A stretch of DNA of 64,000 nt from Epiperipatus broadwayi (lineage: Eukaryota; Onychophora; Udeonychophora; Euonychophora; Peripatidae), in assembly GCA_028023455.1 (NCBI GenBank), contig JAQFVV010012575.1, positions 926,517 to 990,516 on the forward strand. The letters run 5' to 3'. The first letter of the stretch is position 1; each line of letters begins with the position of its first letter. Made by a program: the position numbers and the translations under genes. The notes beneath the pieces were generated by a model that saw only the letters and a list, made by a program, of their open reading frames with translations, did not search any database and had not been told where the DNA came from. Shown one piece after another: positions 23,573 through 35,477 of the stretch.

Positions 23573-23690
23573 CATTGGTGGTCAAGAGGCCAGCGACGGC
23601 TGCTTTACAAGCAGTTGTCCCAGGATCGCGGGTTCGCTTCCTGGCTGATGCTATGACACATGAGAAAAAAAAAATAAAAAACCATTTTTT
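23573..23690 (+). mobile_element. tRNA-derived SINE, copy 1
   Basis: A tRNA-like head with an A-box-like TGGTCAAGAGGCC, an anticodon-arm-like hairpin (GCTGC loop GCAGT) and a B-box-like GGTTCGCTTCC, followed by GCTGATGCTATGACACATGAG and an A-rich tail. Two relatives on the minus strand share the head and the ATGACATATGAAA tail. It lacks a proper acceptor stem, so it is a SINE, not a tRNA gene. Confidence 0.75.
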
Positions 23691-23909
23691 AGTTTATTTG
23701 AATGCGATTGGCTCTTTGATTCACCATATGTTCATTTTGCAAGTAAACCATACACCCCTTAGTCTTTCCTTACAAATTATCTCAACAATACCAGAATCAA
23801 AACTATGTCCCTATTTCTTTTCATGACTATAAAATAAAAATGCATTTCTTAATTCAAATTTAGCTTTTTCGTACGTAAGTGAATGCTGCATCATTTTTCT
23901 CTCATATTT

Positions 23910-24960
23910 TCATATGGATGGCATCCTCTTCAGAAACTGATGGTCCAATTTATTTTCTTTTATATTATTAATCAACTTATTTAAATTAATATGTGCCCTA
24001 AATGCGATATTGATCTTTACATATTTTTCCAATTTTATTTCCAATATTCCGTACTTTTGGGAGTGTCGTTTATTTTTTATCATTTCTAAAGTTTCTGTTC
24101 TATGCATAATAATACCTCCAACATATCTTTGTAGGTCAATTGCATTAAATTCAGATTTTATCATATCTTGAAATATAAATTTCCAAATTCTCAATCTTAT
24201 CAGACTCAAACTTACATAAATAGTTGTTTCGATGCAAAAATACTCTCAAACCCACAAATTTATGTGACGTTGGTTTTTGACATTTTACATTGACACACCC
24301 TCTAATACTAAATGGTTTAACAGTCATTTTATAATATAATGAATTAAAGTTCTTTTATTTTGAAATCCAAGTAGTAATTTTTTTCATATCTTACAGTTTC
24401 TAAAGTTCAATTTAATTCTGAGTTTGCATTTTAATTCATCAATATATAATTAACAATGGCTTGTGAAGTATATATAAAAACATCATCTACATACCATACA
24501 TACATTCAGTTTTTATATTGATCTAGTATCGGAACAAATATATTATTCTCTTTGAATGTTAATGCTAAACTGCAAACATCTGCACTTATAGACAAATTCA
24601 TTGGCTATGTTTTTGACATTTCATATCCATAGCCTCTAAATGCAACTACAATATCATTATCAATACAGATGAATAAATTCCCATGTATATTCCCAAAAAT
24701 TTATTAAGTAAAAATTCATTAATAATTTTAGTGAATTCTTTCCTAATAGCAGACTTATATAATTCCATAACATCTAAAAACCTATTCTATATTCATTCAA
24801 AATAACATTCTTAATATCTATAAATTCAAACCAAGATTTAAACTATAAACTACCCAAAACCTAATTCCTCTTTTAATATTTGTACCATGAACTTCATGCT
24901 TCATAGTAATAAGCATTGCCAAAATCAATTATAAACCTTAAAGGATAGGGTTCTTTATAC
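23910..24960 (-). pseudogene. Decayed reverse-transcriptase fragment (YVDDVF)
   Basis: Minus-strand translation gives a broken protein with a YVDDVF stretch (DNA 24476-24493), the RT catalytic box. It is preceded by a PMNLSIS-like segment that could be RT motif 4, about 40 residues upstream. A NYYLDFKI stretch about 40 residues downstream recalls the FLDL-type motif that follows the catalytic box in Penelope-like and some other RTs. An open stretch of 99 codons (23910-24209) continues in the same direction. Stops and frameshifts interrupt the rest. Class assignment (Penelope-like against LINE) is uncertain. Confidence 0.45.
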
Positions 24961-25089
24961 GTTTTACTGTTAACAAAGTCTTGGTAAAATAGCGCCCATG
25001 AATGCATATGCAAATACTTCTTGCTTTCATATGAAATGATTTTTAAAACACACATTTTATGAATTTATTATTGTCAGACCTAGTGATGT

Positions 25090-26430
25090 AATAAATAATG
25101 AGTGTGAAGAGAGGCTTTTAGAGATTTAGTTTTTCATTTCAAGAGATTTTAGAACGGATGCACGATTGTATAGGTTTTGTCACAAAAAAGCTTCTCATTA
25201 TTGTAATGCACATGGGAATTGGGTAGATGTTCTTGATCATTCCACTACTGATATTGGTTAATTAGTTTTTCAATGTTTGTATAAGTTACTTTGTCACTCT
25301 GTCAAAGATAAAAAAGATTTTGCCAAATTATAGAGACAGAGTGAAATGTGTGAAGCATGTGAAGTGTCAGCAAATTGTCAGTGTTGATCTCATGCCCAAA
25401 ATTGAGGGACCATGTTTCAAAGACTTTGGAAGATACTGTTCAAAAGACGTTGAAAGAGGAACAGAGTTGGAATGTTTGCAACAGAATTTTTAATCAATTA
25501 GAGGATTGATGCAAAGTTTACTAAAAAAGAGGCAGAACACATAGAACATAATCATATCCTAATGAAGGCATGTAAACCCACCATTCAGGAATTCTGTGAA
25601 GATTATTTAGAAAGAAGCATTGACAATGGGGATTTTAAGGAGTGTTTAATTTCAAATAAAAACAACCAGCAGCTAACAGAAAATGTGCAGGTGGAATGAA
25701 TACTTTTAATTGATTTCGTTAAAAGACTATCATTTTAATTTTAAACTTAAGGAAACAGGCAAAGAAGATGTAATTATATCTTGTACAAAAATCAAAACCA
25801 AATAATATGTTGTGTAGTGTTTGAGTAAAATAGTTTGTGTCAATGTACTGACTGATAGGAAACAAAGAATATCTAAAGATTACAGAAGACAGCTTAAAGT
25901 TGAGCTCTTGCAGAAAAATGAAAACGTAAAATTGGATGAAAACTTAAGCAAAGATTGTATAAAAGATATTGAAAAATTCTGTAGTGATATTAATTCCAAA
26001 AATGCTCAGTTTTTTGAATGTTTAAAATCAAACAGGAAAAAAATCTCATCTACACGCCACAAGACATTATTCAACAGAGAAAAAGAAGTAATGGAAGATA
26101 TTGAATCAGATTATACTTTGATGACAGCCGCAAGAAAATGATGATAACTTTTATTCTGGAAAAAATAATAGAGCAATATTCAAGTGCTTAAAAGAAAGCA
26201 TAAGTTTTTTGGATAAATTTTGCAGAGATGTGGTTTTCAAGAGACAAGTAGAACAGACTCTCTATTACCACTTGAATCCACAATTATCAAAGGCTTGGAA
26301 ACTGAATATTCCTAAATTCTGTAAGCACATTGAAATTGATGTAGAGATGGAGGGTAAAGTAATCAGTTGTCTGAAAGAATATTTCAAAGTTTTTGGTGAC
26401 TATCTACTGTTCAGATTCCACTCGTAAGTG
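25090..26430 (+). pseudogene. GLG1: GLG1 (Golgi glycoprotein 1) processed pseudogene fragment
   Basis: Several consecutive cysteine-rich repeats of Golgi apparatus protein 1 (GLG1/ESL-1 family) can be read. Examples are ACKPTIQEFCEDYLE then FKECL near 25570-25655, CIKDIEKFCSD then FFECL within 25821-26141, and IPKFCKHI then ISCLKEYF within 26209-26427. The family signature C-x3-I/V-x2-FC...CL, spaced about 60 residues, is plain. The repeats run without introns, unlike the animal gene, and are broken by stop codons and frameshifts (for example near 25490, 25697 and 26138). Some repeat cysteines are gone. This indicates a retrocopied, truncated pseudogene. GLG1 itself is a Golgi membrane protein that binds growth factors and selectins. 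No polyA tail or target duplication was found, so retro-origin is inferred from the lack of introns. Confidence 0.75.
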
Positions 26431-26970
26431 GCAGTGAAGATCAGTACTGGTGGACTCCATTCGCAGGATCTCAGCTCCTGTAGGTAACTAAGCTGATTAG
26501 AACTTTTAGCAAACTGACCCACCCTTATTATTTTATGAAATGCCTCAAGAGGCTCACTGAGCGTTTGTGTTTAAAAGGGATAGACTGTATTGTGAAAGTA
26601 AAGCACGCCTTTCGTTTAACTAGACTATTTGAACATTTTTATTTAATTATTCATTTTTGGCTGATTAGTTATGCTTGCATAAGTGCAGACCTATATGAAT
26701 ATTGAAGATTCAATTAACTAACGGTTTTAATGACTAATAAATGGTCTTAATACTACTATATGTGTTGTCATCTGTTAAAGTCAATTATGTATTCATGTTT
26801 TCTGGCCCTGATTATAATTGGGGGCACTTCACTAATATTATAATTGTCCAATTTATTTAATTTTTAAAAAGAAATTTATGCAAACGTTTCCCCTTCAAAC
26901 ATGCTATTATCTAATAAAACAAATGATGTCCATTGTCTTCTTTCATATACTGTACATGTGATTCCATTTT
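26431..26970. other. Intergenic sequence after the GLG1 pseudogene
   Basis: No coding sequence. Positions 26420-26530 are GC-richer than their surroundings and contain a short inverted pair, CCACTCGTAAGTGG, but no identifiable element. Confidence 0.4.
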
Positions 26971-27094
26971 AATTTATTATTATTATTATTTTTCATATGT
27001 CATAGCATCGGCCGGGAGGCGAACCCGCTACCGTCTGCAACCAACTACTTGTTTGCAAGGCAGCTGCGATGACCTCTGGCTAACAACGCCTGAC
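26971..27094 (-). mobile_element. tRNA-derived SINE, copy 2
   Basis: On the minus strand: an A-box-like GTTAGCCAGAGGTCATC, an anticodon-arm-like GCAGCTGCCTTGCAA, the B-box-like GGTTCGCCTCC, GATGCTATGACATATGAAA, and a (TAA)n tail. Same family as 23573 and 41620. Confidence 0.75.
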
Positions 27095-30000
27095 AATTTA
27101 TTACTTTTTAAAAAGCTTTAATTTCTTTCCAACCATGATGAACAATACATGTTTTTCAAGCCCGCTGTAAAAACTCTAGTTGCTTTAACAAATAATTATT
27201 TATATATATAATTAGCCAAAATACCAATTGAAAACAGATATTGAAAACTGAAATGAGTTATTTATTTAATAATACTATTTGTTGAACTATTTTAAATCAA
27301 AATACCATTACTATAGGGTGAAATTTCAATGTTTGATTTTAAGTATTTCTTTGCTTAATTATATAAAGTTAACAGATTTTTTTTTTAATCACATAGCGAA
27401 AACTAATTTTTTTTTTTTAATATTCTTGTTTCAAAAATTTTTTTATTGATTTAAAAAAAAAAACCTTAGTATATTACAATAGAAATGAAAAATAAAAACA
27501 ATATAAAGAATATGGCATATTTACAATTTTTTAGAATTAGAAAAAATAAAATGCTATATATATTTAAGCACACATAGACAAGACAATAAAAAAAATATTG
27601 AAAAATTATAATTAGAACATCCCACTATAGGTTTGAGCTTTGATGAATAAGTGACCATGTACCTGTAAATATATTTGGGAGAGTAATTTTTTATCTTTCT
27701 GTTTAATTGTGACTAGTCAGTTTTTAAATGTTTTTGAGTGGGGTTTTGTACCACTGTTATAAACAAATAAGCATTTTGTGGCCACAGAGCATAAAGTATG
27801 AGAGTGATGGTTCTTGTTTCTGCAAAACAAGCATTTGAAAAAGAATTAATGATCGAACGATTTGTATTGTTATTTTTCCCAGTATTTTTATGATGTATGA
27901 CCCAGGCATCTTATAAGCTACTACATTTAAAAAATAGGTAGTTTTGTTATTTTGTTTACTTTGAACATAATTGGCTATACTTTCTGTGTTGATAAGACTT
28001 CTTTTGTGTAATGTAGGCAAAGATTGTATATTAATTTTGAACATAAAATCGAAATATTTTGGCCAAAGAGTTCAATATTTAAATCTTATTTGTTGCCTTT
28101 TAATAATGCCCCGCATTGAAGAATCAATCCTTCATTTATGTTTGCTGGAAAACTATTTTTATTCGTAAAAATTTTCTGAAAACATTCAATCTACATGATG
28201 GTATAAACTATCAAATATACAGTACTCATTTTGCTAGCTTTTTTTAGTGTAATGTGAACCTTTTCCCCCCAACCTTAATTTTTTTCAGTTTGAAAAATGT
28301 GTCTATTTTAAATTTTTATTTAAAGGCAGTAAAAAAATTGGGTTAAAAATAGATATTTAGATATTTTAAGATTAATATTTGTGTCGAAGAATTAAAGATA
28401 CACAACACAACTTAACATTCTTAATATAACTTGCAAGAATTTGGCTACTTAATGACATTTTTTAATTAAAAATATTTTATATTACTAGGAGCAATAAGCT
28501 TTGTATCTGTGCCACAGACTAAAACCGTTCAGGTTCTTGTGAATATTAATTAGCAATAAGCATTTTAATTTAAACTTTATTTTACATTTGTTTAATTTCT
28601 CTATTGATATATATATATTCTAACCCAGTTATTATTTTAATAGAAATTTATTTATTTTATTTTAGTTCTAACCCAATATTTTTATTAGTTTAGTTTATTT
28701 GCACTTGTTGTTAAGGCAACCAAAATAAAGCGACATATCCATTAATTTTCCAATATGATCTAAAATACTTTTCATATAATACAATTGTACATTCAATTCT
28801 CTTAAGCCATGCCACGATTGTAATAACAACAATAATTGATCACTTATTAATTTAAAGAATAATTATAATAATATTAATCTCAGGGTTCTTTGTTTCATGT
28901 AAGGAAATGCTCGGCAGTATTGTGTTGTCGCATATGACTGGCATTCTGGTCGGCTATAGGAAACATTTATTTTACTTAAATTCAATGTGTCTTCATCTCT
29001 CATACCAACTGCTATATTACTTAAAGAGATGATAATTCTATTCAATAATGACGTATAATTTTGAATAACACAGCCTTTTTTTTTTTTTTTTTCAGAATCT
29101 CAGTCAGAATAATAAAAAGACAAGGGTGCTTTTTGTGTCCTTCCATCATCCATGACAACACAATAATATAACTAAGATTTATTACTTAGACAATTTAACT
29201 AAATGGGAATGGAATAATGTGCAACCAAAGTTAATGGTTTGGGAATAAATTCATTTTTTTTTTTTTTTTTACACAAAGGTGAATGTTTAGTCTTAAGTTT
29301 TCAACTCCATAAATAATTATCATTAAACTAAAATATAATGACATATTCCGATCTGCTTAACTTTATTTATCTGGTATATTAAGTTTTTAAGAATTTGGAG
29401 GGATTTCAGACTCAAGAAAAGGTTTTGCAAATATTGTGCAAACACTTATATTTAGCATATAAACACAAAAAAATGAATCTAAAACAAATTTTAACAAGAC
29501 TATAATTTATTATTATCCCAAAAAAAAAATACATGAACATTTATTCAATAATCCCATAGTAATACAAAAATATAAAATATAACTGACATTAATCTGTATA
29601 CTCTTTTGGTTATGAACTAGAGGTTACTACTTCTCCTGTATGCAATCATATGGATTGATTAACTAAAAATACATTTCATTACCAATACATTGTTTATTAC
29701 ATTTTGGTAACCTTGTAGAAGCTTTTATTCAAAATTATTGACTAATTATTATTATTTTTTTTTAAATGATTAATCCCATCATATGCAATACGCAAAATAT
29801 TAAATTTATTTCTAATACATTTACTTTATTTATGGTCTTTAATGGGATAACCTATTCTAATTATAGGCCAGCTATCAGAAGTTACACTTACCATCTTACA
29901 TTTAACTTAATGCTAACTTAAGTTATGATACAAATTTTATTCATACGTATAATTTTAAATATGAGTATTATTTAATTACTAACCAGAATTAAATATTGCA

Positions 30001-33000
30001 TTTGAATATTCCTTCAGTAAACAAGCGTTTTAAAACTACGCAATTTTAATTACTTTCTCCATTGATTTACTTGTTAAATACTAGCAATATTTAGCAGCAC
30101 AATACAGATATTGATCCTAGTTACTAACGCACTATTTATACTAAAGTGGATCTTGAGGAACTAACACCTCCAATATAACCTTTATCTTGCCCGAACTTTC
30201 AAAATTAAGCACAATAATCAACACCTTCCATGGTGGAGCTATCTTTATTTTCACATGAGGAATATGGAATAACCACGAAGGTTTGTAAAGTAATCTACTA
30301 CATTAAAATATTTTGGTGGTTTCTTGCCTCTTACTTGGGCATACAACGAACACACACCAAATACAATCCTCTCCTGGGATTTAAACGAATGAAACATACT
30401 AAATGCTAGATAAATTCTTGATCGTCCTATCTATGAGAATCGATCACTTGGGCTATAAACATACCCGAACATTATATTTAAAATCTTCCTCTTATGGAAA
30501 ACAAAGCTTTTGGGGAGATCATTTTTCATCCCACAAAATAAATACATTATAATTATTACCTATGCGAATATTAAGCATATACCAATGCTATATCTGGGCA
30601 GGATAAGTAAATACACTGATTATAATAAACTTATGTTACCGGGTATACTTTGATCAACATCTGAAATCAATGGACATCATAGAATAAAAGTATAATAATT
30701 TTAATTTTAATAAAGGAACATTCAAAAATAGTTGGTAGCATACTATCTTAAACTAAATAAAGTGGATGTGTTATTTAAGAATAATTAGGAATAACTTCCT
30801 CAATTAATACAGTATAAATTCGTTTCAAAACTTTAACAAGAAATATTTTGTTATAGTATTTTTTTTTTTTTTTAGTTACTTCTGATAATTTTCAATATTT
30901 ATTTTACCCCTTAAATATCTAAATATTTTTCTTTTACGTATCTAACATACAAAATTTCTACCTACAATTGTATGTAATAATTAAAACATATTTTATAGAT
31001 TTTTTTCTTTCGTGTTAAATATCAACTTAACCTATAATAATTATATTAAAACATACTTTTGTCATTACAAGGCTATGAAATATCACTTGACCATACAGAC
31101 TTTAACCTATGTGATATAACAAAAATACATATCATTTATAACTTAGTTTTACACAATCATTAATTAACAAGTGCATACTCTCTCATTAGAAAATGTTTTT
31201 CTATTGAGCAATTGGTCCAGGTGAAGAGCTTTATCCAGTCGTATTTCACGAAGCAAGTTTAAAAACAATAAACGCATGGTATTATTTCCTTTAAATAAAA
31301 GTTTTCTCTTATTTTGTGCGTTTAATAAATTAGGTAAAGAAACATATAGCAGAATTGAAGATTAATTCTTACTTGAATTAAACTACTACAATTTTGGGAT
31401 CCAAGAAAAAAAAATAGACTTCTAATATAGACGAATATTTGACTATAGACGATAAACATACACAAATATTTTTTTTTTATTGATGATACTATACTTATTA
31501 GCTAGCTTACTTATGGACGAAAATGCGCAATTTTTCCGAGATTATTCTGATAATAACTGCAGCTGATTTACATGTATAGGAAGTTTGAATAACTCCAACT
31601 GATGTGTAATATAATATATCATTTATTTTTATCATTAAGTCACTAAGATATTTGGTTTTGTTCATACTTTAGGAATTATAAATTTTTTTTTTAACGGTAA
31701 CTTCTCCGTAAGAATGCCCCTATATAACTTTTCCTATATTTACTCTGAGAAAGTTTATATATATATATATTTTTAAAAATATACAGGTGCATAATTTAAT
31801 CTTATTTATCATTATTATTATTTCCAGACAATTCTTGGTGAATAAAACATATTTTAACGTATGCAACTACATTACTTGTAAAGGCAGACAATATTGAGAA
31901 AGAGCGCGAAGATGTTTCTAGTTGATTTTCCTTGGTTTCAAAATATTTCTTTCAATTATTATTTTTTTTTCTTTCTATACCAAGAAAATATCAATAAATG
32001 ACATAAAGTTAATAAATAATTAATCTTTTCTTGGAAATCGCTTCTTTTCCTTAATTTAGATATAATATAATTTTTCGTGACTCTTTTAGTTACATCTGTC
32101 ATTTTTGAACTTTAGCATGAGACAATAAATTTTTAAGTATAAAAGGTCTTTAAATAGGTAGATGGCAAAGAAAATCAGGATATCTTATCAAAAAAATTTA
32201 GCCACACATTATATTATTAAAATTTTACTTTGATTACATTTATTTCTGCAAAATAAAATGAAAAAATTGAATTACCAAATTTCAGCACTGTTCCTTCCTT
32301 GAAAACTAAAAGCAGACTATCTATTTTTCAAAAAAATGATCTTGATTATGAAATTGGTTGTTTCGTTTTGTTGTTGTTTTTTTTTTTTTTACTTTAGCGA
32401 CCTCTTCCAGAAAAATAATCATTTGATTATAACATAAACAAAAGAAAGGAAAAACCTATTACAATCATATAGTTTTAGTATTATTTACCTGGATTACAAA
32501 GTAATTTGACAATATAAAAAAAAATAATAAATACATTAAATTAACAATCAGTGATGTATAATTCTTTAAACATTATATTTTTTCTTTTTTTTTCTTTTTT
32601 TTTTCTTTCTTTCTTTTTTTTTTTTTTTTTTTTTACAAAAAGAAATTACCAGAAGTTATTGTGCTTTATGATAAGACACTCATCCACTCCCCCTCTACCC
32701 ATCCAAAATCAATTACTGTTTAGCTTTTATACCATATTAATTTGCTCTAATTATTAATATCTCAATTAAATTATTCATGTTCTCTCTTTAAAAATGACAT
32801 TGAGTTATTAAATCTATTAGTTATTCACCCAAAACATGCCAAAGTGAGTGAATAGCATACTTTATTAATCAATTATTGCTATTGTTATTTTATCTTTTTA
32901 TTTCTTTAAAGAATAGCATTGTTTTCCTGCAGAAATAATGCCAAGTAAACCAAGTGTCAATAACACTAGGTTACAATATATATTTGGAAATATGTGTAAA

Positions 33001-33324
33001 ATTAACATTGATTTTAAATCTTGAATAAAAAAAATTATCTAGGCAAAAATACCATAATATATTGTAAGTGAATCATAATTCATTTCTTCTATTATTTGAT
33101 ACTTGTAGTAGATTAGATAAAAGTATTTGGTTTCAAATTTGAAATTCTCTGCTGTTTTCTTTGCAAATTTAATCAAACATTATAATAAACCTATTATTAA
33201 TATTGTGATTTAATTTATAACATTTTGTCTTATTGACTGAATTGTTTAGAACGATTCTCCTGCAAGTTACATTGAATTTCAAACTGCGATTTCCCACCTT
33301 CTTTTAATAGAAAATAAATTTTAA
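27095..33324. other. Gene-poor AT-rich region
   Basis: Only short open stretches that look like chance in AT-rich DNA. Long T or A homopolymers lie near 27411, 29070, 29255, 30860, 32370 and 32576-32633. Around 28880-29010 the composition is richer in G and C, but no domain is recognised. No splice-consistent gene model can be supported. Confidence 0.5.
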
Positions 33325-33941
33325 ATGTTTTCTTTAGGATTGCTAGTTTTGTTTCTTGTAAAATGCAAAGCCCAATGCACAAATGCCGAAAAATATGAAT
33401 GTGAATCCTCCGTAAAAAAATTTCTTTTTAGGCCATATCCCTTAGCCATGTTCTTTGGAAAAATTACTTATCTTGATCGATTCTGTTATCATTATTTCTT
33501 AATAAAGAAGACTGTGCTATAAAGGCAAATATTCCTTGTACCAATTACAACCACTCACTACGTTTCCTAATCAGCGTAAATAATTTAATTCAATATAAAA
33601 AGGAATCAGTCTCTAAAGATGATTGTGAAGATATTATACTTTATGCAAATTGTTTTATAGAGACAGTTGAAAGCCCTGAAGGATGCAATGATAAAGATTA
33701 TGCACAAGTCAATAAAGAGATACTAAAAGAAGATATTACCAAATTTATGGCTTGCCCACTTTTTAGTTTTTCTTACCTACATGCCACAACTTATCCACCT
33801 GCTGCAATCACAGAAAGTGGAAAGAAAATTTTCACAACTAATGATGCCAGAAAAATCTGTCCGGAAATGCTTTTTGATGTTTCAAAGCGTACGTTACAAT
33901 TTCTAGTGATAACTGTTGCAATTGTCATTTATTTCTGCTAA
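33325..33941 (+). pseudogene. Secreted cysteine-rich protein gene, frameshifted
   Basis: Two reading frames join into one protein of about 205 residues. The first (33325-33522) begins with a hydrophobic signal peptide, then QC, YEC and a later FC. The second, one frame over, is open from about 33477 to 33941 and continues with DC, PC, DC, NC, GC, AC and IC. It ends in a hydrophobic tail and a final YFC, as in a GPI-anchored or tail-anchored surface protein. The even cysteine spacing and total length resemble arthropod or nematode-type secreted cysteine-rich families (for example DUF19/T20D4.11-like), but I cannot assign it firmly. The frame changes by one base between 33477 and 33507, meaning either a pseudogene or an assembly indel. 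The ATG at 33325 overlaps TTTTCTTTAG, which could instead be a 3' splice site, so an upstream exon is possible. Confidence 0.6.
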
Positions 33942-35110
33942 TGTAATTAAATTTTTGTTTTATTTTTTTATACTATAGTTTAAAATATTTGTCAAATGCA
34001 ATACCACATAATTTCTTCTGCTTTATATGAATAAATTTAATAATTTATTCCTTTTACTGCATAATCATCTATTAAAACCTTGATAATCTATCGATACTAA
34101 ATTTTAATTGCTCTGCATGAGTCAATTCAGAGTGATAGAGCTAAAGATCCATGAACTATAACTCAACTCTGCCACTTCTAGTTTTTGAGTAGAATATTAT
34201 CTTCTGAATGAGAAATCCTTCTATTGCTCTCATTAAAATATGCTAGTGTTATATTCATTTATGCAGAAAAATTCCAGTATTTATCCATCTATTTTCATTT
34301 ATTCTCACTGAAAAAGATCAATAACCAGAATTTGGCCTAAAGATTTGAAAATAGCAACACATGTAAAACCATTTATAATCCAAAATCAAAATGAATGGGT
34401 TTGGCAAAGAATGATGCATTAAAATAACCAAATAATTGGATGGTTGACTGTTTAAGAGTTCATAAGAAATTGAGCACCAAGAATGGCAGAAATAGATTTA
34501 CAGTCCAAGGACAGGAGATCAAGAAACTTATTCTTTTCTATCCTCTACTAAACCATGAAAGGTAATAAACATAATAATTCTAATGGTAGAAATTGAAAGT
34601 AAATAAACCAACACTAATGCTTTTACAAGATTTAAATTATACTTGAAAAGCACAAATCCAATACTATTCATTTAGTACAACCAAAAAATGACAATAAAAT
34701 ATGGGGACAAATTCATTATAGAATAAAAATATTTGCAAGTCTAAGTCAGTTTTCTAATCCATAATTCCTTTTTTATATATCATTATTAAAACACACTTAT
34801 TTTACTGATCCATCTTATACAGATTTCTGTTTGGATATTTTACAATGATTTTGGTTAAAAATATATAGATATTCATCCATTGCCATCTCTTTATAAAATC
34901 CAATTCATTTTTAAGATCTTATTTTTTCAATAATGTTAATAATGCATATTTGGTGTCTTACTTATGAATTTCACTTGTAATTTTATCTTACTATTTCTAA
35001 CATATACACTATAGATTCTGCATGACAGATATTAAAAATGAGCTTAACTGACAGTTTAAATAGGAATGATAAAATTTAATAAATTTGGAATAAAATCAAT
35101 AAATTTAAGC
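33942..35110. other. Intergenic sequence with possible polyA site
   Basis: A GAATAAATTTAATAA stretch near 34028 is a possible polyadenylation signal for the secreted-protein gene. Positions 34100-34570 are less AT-biased, but no ORF or element is recognised. Confidence 0.4.
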
Positions 35111-35477
35111 CAGTGATTCCCAAAATGGGGTATATGCCTCAAGGGGAGTGGTGACAATTTGATTTTTAAGAGAGGCAATTTGAGAATAAGTTATTAACAG
35201 TAAATTTGAAAGACTTCTAATTGTTCTTATATTTTATTATTCTTAAATTAAGCTAAGAATAATGTTTAATTTTCCATCTTTCTGTACCATCTTCTCAGTG
35301 TCTTTTTTTGTTTGGATAACCTTACTTCTATTCTCTTTATTGTTAATTGGAGTAAATAGAGTGACTTGACACTCAATTGTACTTCAACTGTGTTTTATGC
35401 TTTTCTTTTTCATGGATGTCATGTTGTTTGGAAGCTTGTTTAAACAAAGTTAATGACCTTTTAGGCTTCCTCTATAC

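Noticed and set aside
23573-23690. tRNA gene at the tRNA-like sequences (also 26971-27094 and 41620-41728)
   Set aside because: No paired acceptor stem, altered A box, shared non-tRNA tail with A-runs. These are SINEs.
32551-32757. Phenylalanine-rich open stretch
   Set aside because: It is a translation of a T/C homopolymer tract.
33483-33507. A tiny 23-base GT...AG intron that would repair the frame of the secreted-protein gene
   Set aside because: Far shorter than animal introns, and joining the flanks creates a TAA stop.
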